A DNA stretch of 64,000 nt, from contig CACWNR010000002.1 in assembly GCA_902762355.1 (NCBI GenBank), forward strand, positions 62,001-126,000. Direction: 5' to 3'. The position numbers and the translations under genes were made by a program. Position 1 is the first letter of the stretch, and every line of letters starts with the position of its first letter. The notes beneath the pieces are model-generated. The model was given only the letters and a program-made list of their open reading frames with translations. It had not been told where the DNA came from and did no database searches. Below, in pieces: positions 52,325 through 60,700 of this stretch. This stretch comes from an uncultured Bacteroidales bacterium. Lineage in GTDB: Bacteria; Bacteroidota; Bacteroidia; Bacteroidales; Paludibacteraceae.

Positions 52325-53509
52325 ATGCATATGGTAACGATTGACGATTCATTAGTAGCGTATCAAAACGATCAGCTGCAGCGTGTCCCGAATTCCTTTC
52401 ACCGGTATATGTATGACCGTCTGCCTTGGGAAGGACGTATGGTAGGGCTGGTAGGTCCGCGCGGTGTAGGCAAATCAACACTCTTATTGCAACACATGGC
52501 AGAGAGCAGTGACAGGGAGCAGAGTTTGTATGTCTCGGCTGACTCGCTGTATCTGGCTACCCACACGCTGGTTGATCTGACGGACAGCTTTGTCAAGTAC
52601 GGCGGAAAACATCTGTATATAGACGAGGTGCATAAATACAAGAACTGGTCGCGCGAACTGAAACAGATATACGACACGCACCCCGATTTGAAAGTCTCCT
52701 TTACCGGTTCCTCCATTCTGGACATCATAGACGGCGAAGCGGATTTGAGCCGTCGGGCGGTGATATACACCATACAGGGACTGAGTTTCCGCGAGTACCT
52801 TGCGCTGTTCCATGACATCCATACGCCGGCATACTCGTTGGAGCAGATACTGGCTCATGAGGTATCCAAACCGGTGGAACACCCGCTTGCCTTTTTCAAA
52901 GACTATCTGCAGCGCGGCTATTACCCGTTCAGCGGTGCAGAAGATTTCCCGCTGCGTATCGAGCAGATTGTACGACAGACCATTGAATCCGATATTGCCC
53001 AATACGCCGACCTCAAAGCTTCCACGGCACGCAAGTTGATCCAACTGTTAGGCGTCATATCCGGTATAGCACCGATGAAACCCAACGCGGACAGTTTGTC
53101 GCAAGAGGTAGGAGTAAGCAAAAACAATATCTCCGATTACTTGGTCTATCTCGAAAAAGCCGGTATGATCGGTTTGCTGCGCGACAACACGGGCGGCTTG
53201 CGCGGGCTGGGGAAAGTTGAGAAAGTGTATCTCGACAATCCCAGTCTGATGACCGTTCTGGCTTTCGGCAAACCCGATACCGGCAGCCTGCGGGAGACGT
53301 TCTTTTATAACCAAATGCGTGTGCAGAACCATGTGCTGGCTTCCCGCGTCTCGGATTTCACGATAGGCGAATATACCTTTGAAATCGGAGGCCGCAAGAA
53401 AGGCAAACAACAGATTGAGGATGTACCGAACGGATTTATTGTAAAAGACGATATCGAGTACGGTCACCACAATGTCGTTCCGCTGTGGGCATTCGGTCTG
53501 AACTACTGA
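52325..53509 (+). CDS. AAA-type ATPase with DUF4143-like C-terminus (394 aa)
   Basis: P-loop GPRGVGKST at about residues 44-52, Walker B LYIDEVHKY, sensor-like VSFTGSSILDI, then FREYLALF and, in the C-terminal half, SQEVGVSKNNISDYLVYLEKAG (winged-helix-like). The end (FFYNQMRVQN, DFTIGEYTFEIGGRKKGKQQI) corresponds to the nuclease-fold region, with a degenerate E..D..E.GG.KK pattern. It belongs to the same broad family as 40573-41712 but is not a close copy. ATG 52325 or 52331 (MVTIDD) could start it. It stands alone on the plus strand, divergent from the BspA-like gene; a perfect GTACGCGG/CCGCGTAC stem-loop lies 20 bp after the stop. Role unknown. Confidence 0.85.
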   Translation: MHMVTIDDSLVAYQNDQLQRVPNSFHRYMYDRLPWEGRMVGLVGPRGVGKSTLLLQHMAESSDREQSLYVSADSLYLATHTLVDLTDSFVKYGGKHLYIDEVHKYKNWSRELKQIYDTHPDLKVSFTGSSILDIIDGEADLSRRAVIYTIQGLSFREYLALFHDIHTPAYSLEQILAHEVSKPVEHPLAFFKDYLQRGYYPFSGAEDFPLRIEQIVRQTIESDIAQYADLKASTARKLIQLLGVISGIAPMKPNADSLSQEVGVSKNNISDYLVYLEKAGMIGLLRDNTGGLRGLGKVEKVYLDNPSLMTVLAFGKPDTGSLRETFFYNQMRVQNHVLASRVSDFTIGEYTFEIGGRKKGKQQIEDVPNGFIVKDDIEYGHHNVVPLWAFGLNY

Positions 53510-53528
53510 TACCATTGTTATAGTACAT

Positions 53529-53551
53529 GTACGCGGACACTCCCCGCGTAC
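53529..53551 (+). terminator. Stem-loop after the 52325-53509 gene
   Basis: Perfect 8-bp stem GTACGCGG/CCGCGTAC with a 7-nt loop; no T run, so termination is uncertain. Confidence 0.5.
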
Positions 53552-53620
53552 GGTAATCCATTATGTCAAAGATCGTAGATATATACGCCAAAAGGCGGGC
53601 GCATTAATCATGCGCACCGT

Positions 53621-55381
53621 CTATTGGGTTTGCGAAGGTTTGTTCTCGCCCGTTATGCCGCCCTTCGCTGGGGGGGGGGTAAATTCCGTATCCGGTTTTT
53701 GCAACCTCACTTCACTCGGCTTGATACCATAATAACGTGCAAAAGCACGGGTGAAATTGGTCATCAATGTGTAGCCGCATTTCTCCGCCACCTCGGATAT
53801 CGTAATATCCCGGTAGTTGAGAAGCAGATATTTCGCCTTCTTCATCCTCACCTGCGTGAAATAAACCTGCGGGGTGACGCCCAGCGTCTTGGCCAGCCTG
53901 CGGCGAAGCGTCTGCTCCGTGGTATGCATACGGCTTGACACTGACTTGAGGTCCGTGTTACCATTCTCCATCTCCTCGTCGATAGCACGAGTCAGCTCTT
54001 CCATGAAAGTACGGTCGTCATCCGTGAGCACATTCAGATTCGGAACACTCTCAATAGCGATATTTCTGTAGAGGCGGTTCATCTCGTTGTAACGGGTCTG
54101 AAGAGAATGGATATCCTGCTCGTAGCTCTGCTTCTTGCGTCTGCTTATGAGATACGTGATCCATGCGCCGATCAAGAACAACACCACTAATCCCGACAAG
54201 CACAGAACTATCATCAAAATGACATGCCGTTTCTTCTCGGCCCTTTCCGCCTCTTTCTGCAAGAGGTCGTTATGGTACAAAGCATTATACCGGCTGATAG
54301 TCTCACTTGTCTGCTGCTGATAGACGGAGTCACGCAGTTGTTTGGCACGCTCCAGATGCAACATCGCCTCATCCGGAGCACTATGTTTGAGCGTCTTGTA
54401 CATCCCTTCACGCGCGTGCGATTCATTATACATATCGCCTTGCGAGAAGAATAATGCGGCGGCTTCACGGTAGTATTCCGCCGCCTCGCTGTCCTTTCCC
54501 CTGGAAGCAAGGATGTCGCCCATCTGGTTCATGCAAATGCCTAACGAGTGCTTGTTGCCGGCAGCCTCCAGAAGCGGCATGGCCTCTTCGAGAGACCGCT
54601 GTGCATCGTCTATCCGTGACAGACCCAGTTCGGCATTCGCCACCTGCGAGAGACGCACACCGATCTTGGCGCTGTCGCCACGCTCACGCTCTATCTCCAA
54701 TGCCCGACGTGCATAGGACAGCGACTGCTCCTCATCGCCCATACCGCGGTACATCTCCGATGCTGTGCCGAACAACACCGCCCTGCGAGCCATGTTCTGC
54801 GTCAGGCTGTTGGCGGCAATTGCTTCTAAGATATATTTCTCAGCTTCTTGCGGTTTTCCCGCCGCAACAAAGATACTGGCTATATTATTCAGCGTCGAAC
54901 TCAGCTGGTCATAGTCACCTCCTTTGCTGTCTATCTCGTAGCAGATATGTAACGCATCAGCCGCCTTGTCAAACTCCCCTAAACGGAAATACGCCGCGCC
55001 AAGCAGACTATAGACATCCCCCTTGGAGTTGACGTCCACCTTCTCCGAACATGCTTCAGCCGCACGGGAGCAATACGCGGTTGCTTGGCTGTATTGCCCG
55101 TCGCCGTAGTACCACTCCGCGATATAGTAATAGACGTTCACATCCACGGAATCGATATGCGCATCATTCGGAAAGACAACCGATTCGTCCAAATAGTCTA
55201 TCTTCTGCAAATAAGAAAAGAAATCATTTGCCAACCGGATCCGTTTTTGCGCATCCGGAGTCCCGGAATACCTCTCGGCGTAGTACCTCAACTGCGTAGC
55301 AACAGCCTCTTGACCCACCAATGGAAGTACCATCCACAACACCCAAAACAAAGCTATGATTCGTGTTTTTCTCATACTCAT
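53621..55381 (-). CDS. Membrane-bound TPR / AraC-type transcriptional regulator
   Basis: About 586 residues. Signal-like N-terminus (MSMRKTRIIALFWVLWMVLPLVGQ), then a periplasmic TPR array (GDVYSLLGAAYFRLGEFDKAADALH, and ALEIERERGDSAK-type units), one transmembrane helix at about residues 385-410 (VILMIVLCLSGLVVLFLIGAW), a short coiled coil, and a cytoplasmic AraC-type HTH (LRRRLAKTLGVTPQVYFTQ then ISEVAEKCGYTLMTNFTRAF). A sensor for an extracytoplasmic cue is inferred from this layout. The coding strand has ten C at 53670-53679, 17 codons before the stop, encoding PPP; a change of one base would swap the tail. ATG 55375 is an alternative start. A -7 box TACCTTTG (55395-55402) lies very close upstream. 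Confidence 0.87.
   Translation of the reverse strand: MSMRKTRIIALFWVLWMVLPLVGQEAVATQLRYYAERYSGTPDAQKRIRLANDFFSYLQKIDYLDESVVFPNDAHIDSVDVNVYYYIAEWYYGDGQYSQATAYCSRAAEACSEKVDVNSKGDVYSLLGAAYFRLGEFDKAADALHICYEIDSKGGDYDQLSSTLNNIASIFVAAGKPQEAEKYILEAIAANSLTQNMARRAVLFGTASEMYRGMGDEEQSLSYARRALEIERERGDSAKIGVRLSQVANAELGLSRIDDAQRSLEEAMPLLEAAGNKHSLGICMNQMGDILASRGKDSEAAEYYREAAALFFSQGDMYNESHAREGMYKTLKHSAPDEAMLHLERAKQLRDSVYQQQTSETISRYNALYHNDLLQKEAERAEKKRHVILMIVLCLSGLVVLFLIGAWITYLISRRKKQSYEQDIHSLQTRYNEMNRLYRNIAIESVPNLNVLTDDDRTFMEELTRAIDEEMENGNTDLKSVSSRMHTTEQTLRRRLAKTLGVTPQVYFTQVRMKKAKYLLLNYRDITISEVAEKCGYTLMTNFTRAFARYYGIKPSEVRLQKPDTEFTPPPAKGGITGENKPSQTQ
53670..53679. repeat. G10/C10 homopolymer near the 3' end of the regulator gene
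   Basis: Ten consecutive G on the plus strand inside the coding region. C9 would end the protein with QRRAA; C11 would give a longer unrelated tail. Confidence 0.85.
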
Positions 55382-55530
55382 TAGAAATTTGGCGCAAAGG
55401 TACTGCTTTTTTTTCAATAATCACTAATCATTTTTTGCGAAAAAGTAATCATTTTCTTACATTCTGCATTTTTCAGTCGATATATCGTATGTTTTCACAT
55501 ACAAATTTTCTTGTCTATTTGCCATATCAT

Positions 55531-55749
55531 TTACGATGTCAGACCGACAAGCGAGACAGAGCGGATAGCCCTGCCGGCAAGGTCATAGATAGTCATAGAA
55601 GCCGCAGCTATGTCAGTAGGCACCGAGAATCGTACGATACGCTCGGAAGAGGAGTTACCAAGCATGATAGCAATATCTCCCTTATGCTCGGGAGCCGCAA
55701 TCTGCTGAATAGCAGAGGGTTCATCGCCTTCCTGGAAGAGCTCGAGCAC
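55531..55749 (-). pseudogene. Stranded C-terminal T9SS-domain fragment
   Basis: About 70 codons with no upstream continuation: the frame is preceded by a stop just before GTG 55749. The sequence IAIMLGNSSSERIVRFSVPT then MTIYDLAGRAIRSVSL has the rhythm of a T9SS sorting domain (strand, PTD, IYDLAGR) but lacks the final strands, ending GLTS. No signal peptide or cargo part. A perfect 14-bp palindrome CGAGCACGTGCTCG (55743-55756) sits at its upstream edge, where the homology begins, suggesting a rearrangement joint. Probably the remains of a larger gene. Confidence 0.55.
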
Positions 55750-55844
55750 GTGCTCGCATTACAATATTAGACAAATGGATAATTGGTGAAAATACTTTCT
55801 ACAAAATTCATCAATTATTACGAGATTTATGCGAGGATGTGACA

Positions 55845-55877
55845 TAAAAAACTCCCACGGCATCACTGCCACGGGAG
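55845..55877 (-). terminator. Terminator of the OmpA-family gene
   Basis: 11-bp stem (55852-55862 with 55867-55877, two G-T pairs on the minus strand) and minus-strand T6, 40 bp after the stop. Confidence 0.8.
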
Positions 55878-55916
55878 CCCAAAATGAACAAATCTTATTT
55901 TTAAAGATGAGTTTTC

Positions 55917-57350
55917 TTACAAGATCGTGATATGTGCACGGCGGTTGAGTGCGCGGTTGGCACGAGTGTCATTCGGAGCTATCGGTTCCGTCTGTCCTTT
56001 GGACTCGCACTTGATCTGCGCGGCATCAACGCCCTGACTTACCATGTAATCACGCAGTGCCTCTGCACGTTTCATACCGTAGTACTCCAGGTTTTGACGA
56101 GGATCGCCGTAGTTATCGGTATGTCCCGTAATAAGGATGCGGATGGATGTATCCTCTTTCATGAGTTGGCAGAGGTCGTCGATCGCCTGCTGCTCACCCT
56201 CTTTGAACTCGAACTTACGTCCCTCGGAGTTGAAGTGAACGTCCATCGCCTCAGCGTTCCGTTTGACAGCCTCGATGCGTGCTTGCTCAGCGGCTTCGGC
56301 GGCAGCGATGGAGTCGGCAATTGCTTTCTCGCGAGCGAGCCGTGCGGCCTCTTGAGCAGCGAGTTGCGCTTGACGTGCAGCCTCAACAGCTGCGATTGAG
56401 TCAGCAGCAGCCTGTTCCGCAGCAAGTCGTTCTGCTTCTTTGTCGATGGTCGACAGTTGTTCCTCCACCGGAGCCTCTTTGGCGGCTTTCGTCCATCCGA
56501 AGTCGATCGCAATCTTCACGCCGGCTTTGAGGAGGTTGGCTTTCGCCGTCTCGTTAGAATCGAACGTACCGCGGTAGTCGATGACAGCCGGGTTGGTGGC
56601 GTTAACCATGATCATCTCGTCGGTTTTCGCCTCCGCTAAGAGGTTGGTGAAACCATAGCCGGCATAGACACCGAAGAACATACCCCAGTTATCATTGAGA
56701 GCAACGCGGAAGCCGAGGTCAGCCAGTACACTACCTCCCACTTTAGCGCGGTTGTTGATCTTCGCGTCCTGGGTAGTGGTATAGGTGCTGAAGCCATGCT
56801 CCGGCATGTCGGTCACTACGTAGTTACCCAAAGCGGGGAAGACACCCGTCGTGCTGTAGCTGCCGCCCTTGGCGTAATAAGCACCATGGATGGGGAAGTC
56901 CACCGACAGGCCGACGCCGGCAATGAACGCAGCGCGGTCGTTAAGCGCTTTGCGGAACAGCACCTCGACAGGAATACTCAGCACGCCTATGTTCTGACGC
57001 TCCTTGAAGTCCTGGAAGCCCGTAGTGAGGTTATAGGTCACGTTCGGGTTGCTGGCGTGCGTCAGACCGGTTGTTACCTCATTCCAGTTATAGGTTGCAT
57101 ACGCATTCGCCCAGGAGTAGTTGAGTCCGAATCCGAGACCGACGGTCTTGTTAAAGAAACGGGCGTAGAAGAGCTGTGCATCGAAGCCGCAGCCTACTTG
57201 CTGTTGACCGTTCGCCGGTTTGTACAACATCGTGTTAAGGCCGCCGCCGAAGGATACACCGATATAGTTATCGTGCGCGCTCTGCTGTGCACTGACCGAG
57301 ATGGCCAGTGCTGCAGCAGCGATAATGGTAAGAAAATGTTTGTTTTTCAT
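55917..57350 (-). CDS. OmpA-family outer-membrane protein (477 aa)
   Basis: Signal peptide MKNKHFLTIIAAAALAISVSAQ. Residues about 25-295 form a beta-barrel-like domain (YIGVSFGGGLNTML, VGLGFGLNYSWANAY, MFFGVYAGYGFTNLL). Residues about 300-365 are an Ala/Glu-rich linker with repeated ADSIAA(A/V)EAA units, probably a coiled coil across the periplasm. Residues about 370-477 are an OmpA-type peptidoglycan-binding domain (LITGHTDNYGDPRQN, GMKRAEALRDYMVSQGVDAAQI, ANRALNRRAHI). Such proteins link the outer membrane to the cell wall. The barrel is homologous to those at 1-719 and 31564-32559. Terminator at 55845-55877; no strict promoter seen upstream. Confidence 0.92.
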   Translation of the reverse strand: MKNKHFLTIIAAAALAISVSAQQSAHDNYIGVSFGGGLNTMLYKPANGQQQVGCGFDAQLFYARFFNKTVGLGFGLNYSWANAYATYNWNEVTTGLTHASNPNVTYNLTTGFQDFKERQNIGVLSIPVEVLFRKALNDRAAFIAGVGLSVDFPIHGAYYAKGGSYSTTGVFPALGNYVVTDMPEHGFSTYTTTQDAKINNRAKVGGSVLADLGFRVALNDNWGMFFGVYAGYGFTNLLAEAKTDEMIMVNATNPAVIDYRGTFDSNETAKANLLKAGVKIAIDFGWTKAAKEAPVEEQLSTIDKEAERLAAEQAAADSIAAVEAARQAQLAAQEAARLAREKAIADSIAAAEAAEQARIEAVKRNAEAMDVHFNSEGRKFEFKEGEQQAIDDLCQLMKEDTSIRILITGHTDNYGDPRQNLEYYGMKRAEALRDYMVSQGVDAAQIKCESKGQTEPIAPNDTRANRALNRRAHITIL

Positions 57351-57731
57351 ATCTGTAGTTCTTTAATATTTCAATTTTTAACAAAAACCTTAAAAACCCC
57401 TTGCCGTTTGTAGTCCCTTGGGCTGATGTGTCTTAGTTCGCTTGAGCGTCTTTGCAAGCAAGCTTCCATGCCACTCCATCGCCCTATGCCACACTCCTTA
57501 CGGAGTACAAACGCCTTCGGACATAAACCTAAAAAACAATAGATTAATCAAATTAAACAAATAATTGTTTTTTGTGTTTATCTCCTTTGAATCCTTTTAC
57601 CCGTTAGGGTCGTGGATTAGGGATTAAAACTATCCGAAAGCTTGCTTGCGAGGAGTTTTAAGCGCTAATACGCGTCGGAAGCTATGCTTCAAAAGGATTC
57701 AAAGGGGTTTTTATTGTTTTTTTCTAACACA
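57351..57731. other. 381-bp gap rich in inverted repeats
   Basis: No gene seen. It contains a 15-bp perfect inverted repeat CCTTTGAATCCTTTT (57584-57598 with 57691-57705), a 12-bp one GCAAGCAAGCTT (57454-57465 with 57638-57649), a small hairpin ACTCC/GGAGT (57493-57506) and a short GATTAGGGATTA run (57614-57626). The outer arms start about 26 bp after the stop of the 57732 gene. A strict promoter for the OmpA gene is not visible. Confidence 0.55.
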
Positions 57732-60700
57732 TTATTGTTTCATAACCTTAACTACGATGCCATCCACAGAGATCATGTAGTTACCTTGCGGATAACCGCT
57801 CATCTCCACGCTTGTCTCGTTGCCCTCGAAGGTCGTGTTCATTACTTCAACGCCCATGAGGTTGACGATACGCAGGTTGTGATTCCATTCGAGCGAATTT
57901 TCGATAGCAACGGTTGTGGTATTGACAACCGGGTTCGGGTAAGCACGAACGACAGGAGTCTGTGCTTGCTGACCTGCACCATAGAGGGTCTCCATGTCGG
58001 ATTGACCGCAGGTATAGGTCGGTTCGCCGTTCATGTTCGCTTTAACGAAGTATTCACCGGTCAGTTTACCATCCGTGTGGTAGTAGTAGCCGGTTGCACC
58101 CGGTATCGGCTCCCACGGGTCGGAACTGTTAGCACGCCAGTACCACTGGATATCGGTCAGACAGTTGCAGGTATCAACCAATGCGATCACGTTGTCGAAC
58201 AGCGGACGAACAAAGGTCTCCGGCAAGTTGACATGGAAGGTGACGTTGAACTGCTGTGATTCAAGCCAATCGAAGCGGCTGTCACGGAAGTAAACGGTCA
58301 TCGTGTAATCGCCTGTCGGCAGATCCACCGGAATATCGATATCGATCGTTCCGTCCTTACCGGTCGTCACGAGGTTAGTCCAATCGACGTCTGTGAAGCG
58401 GCTGTCGGCGAAGTCAATCTTATACTGATCCGGGTTACCGCTATTGAGATGGTACTTGAGGCTGTAGCCGCTACCGTCGCAATAACCGTACGCATAGACA
58501 TCGATACCTTCCTTAACCTCTACTTGCTCTTCCTCTCCCGGTTGGTGCTCGTTGTCCGGGATGAACGGTTCGATGATCACACCTTCGGTGGTGAAGATCT
58601 CGGATGTCGGATCGAGGTTGTAGTTATTGAGCAGAGCGTCATCGCCGGTCAGTTCGTAGAACAGGGTGATGGTCAGGTGCTCTGCTACGTCTGCACTGCT
58701 GAAGGCAGCGGTGGTGACGTGCGCAATCGGATCGTTCAGTTTGATACCGTTGAGGACACCTTGGTTGGTGACATCCGCAATAGCGTGTCCGTCTGCGAAC
58801 TTAGCGTTATGAGCCTCTGCACCGGAAACATAGACGTGTGCTTTGTTAACCGTCAGTGTACCATCGACGAAGGTGATCTCGTAGTCGTATGCATCGACAC
58901 CCTTCGGCGTGATGACGTACGTACCGATCGGGCTACCCGGCGCATAAACGCAGTCGTAAGCCTGTGTGCCGAGCAGTACGCTCTTGTCGTCGTTACCGAA
59001 CCATCCGGCGTACGAAACGGTGAACTCAGGATGTTCATCGCCGTAGATCATCTCTTTGTCCTCTGCGGTGATGGTGAGCGGAGCCTTGTTGATCGTGAAG
59101 TCAACCGTCAGCGTGTCGATATAGTTACCGATGAAGGCTACGATCGCGGTGTAGTTACCTACGTGCGTCGGAGCGGTCTCGGACTCAGCATAGATGCTTT
59201 GATCAGCTGCAACGCCCTTGAAGGTCAGTACGTAGTCTTGTGCTTCCGTCAGCACGAGCGTCGTATCCTTGACGATGATCGTCGGGCGGTTCACCTCAGC
59301 ATCGTAAACGAGAACCTCGTTATCTGCCTGTTTCGCCGCGATGTCTGCATCCTTAGCGGACTTGCGGTTGACAGTCAGCGTACCGTTGACGAAGGTGATC
59401 GCGTAGTCGTGTGCATCCACACCGCTCGGGATGATGGTGTAGTCACCTACGTTGTTACCGCGAACGTATGCGCAAGCATAAGCTTGAACACCGGTCAGTA
59501 CGGTAGCCGTGTCAGTACCTTGCCAGCCTTCGTACGAAACAGTGAACTCAGGAGCATACTCACCGAAGGTGATGGCTTTGTCCTCAGCCGTGATGGTGAG
59601 AGGTGCTTTGTTGATCACGAAGTCAACCGTCAGCGTATCCTTGTAGTTACCGATGAAGGCTACGATAGCGGTGTACTCGCCTACGTGCGTCGGAGCGGTT
59701 GCGCTCTCGGCGTACTCGGTGTTACCGCGACCGATGAAGGTCAGCTTGTAATCCGTGTTCTCGGTCAGCACGAGCGTCGTATCCTTCACGATGATGGTCG
59801 GCTTGTTCGCCTCTGCATCGTAAACGAGTATCTCGTCATCTGCCTGTTTAGCTGTGATGTCATCGCTCTTAGCGGACTTGCGGTTAACGGTGAGTGTACC
59901 GTTGACGAAGGTGATCGCGTAGTCAGCAGCATCGACACCACTCGGGGCGATCACATACTCGCCAACAGGGCTACCCTTCACATAATCGCAAGCGAAGGCG
60001 ATCGTGCCGGTGAGAACCGATGCACCATCCTCGCCGAGCCAGCCAGTATAGGTAACGGTGTACGTCGGGATGTTCTCGCCGAAGATCACGGTCTTGTTAT
60101 CTGCGGTAGCGGTCAACTCAGCCTTGGCGATCGATACCGTCACCGGAGTAGCGATGATCGAGTCGAGGTGGTTGCCGTCACCCAATACCTTATAATATAC
60201 CTCGTACGTGCCTACGTGTGTAGCCTGCGGCAGTTCGCCGTCGTACTCACCTTGCACGCCGAGTCTGTAAACGAACTGACCGTCGTTGGTCGTACCGGCA
60301 GTGATCAGGGTCTGATCCGCTGCGGTATAGGTCAACTCGTTCGCTACCGGAGCAACGTATGCTACTTTCGCTTTGTTGACGGTGAGGGTACCTTTGATGA
60401 ACTGGATCGCGTAGTTAGCCGCATCCACACCACTCGGAACGATGTCATAAGGGCCTACATTGCTCAGCGGAGCGTAGGTACAAGCGTAAGCGATCGTGCC
60501 GGTGAGAACCGATGCATCGTCGGTGCCATGCCAGCCTGCGTAAGTCACGCTGTAAGCCGGGATCGGGTCGCCGTAGATGACGGTCTTGTCATCGGCGGTA
60601 GCGGTGAGCGCAGCCTTGGCGATCGTTACTGCTACCGGTTGGTCATAATCGTGGTCGTTATGGTTGCCGTCACCCTTGACGCGGTAATATACATTGTATA

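Noticed and set aside
55763-55848. Plus-strand frame LDKWIIGENTFYKIHQL ending CEDVT
   Set aside because: Protein-like ending but no start and no recognised family; it may be the remains of a gene lost at the nearby palindrome. Too short to annotate.
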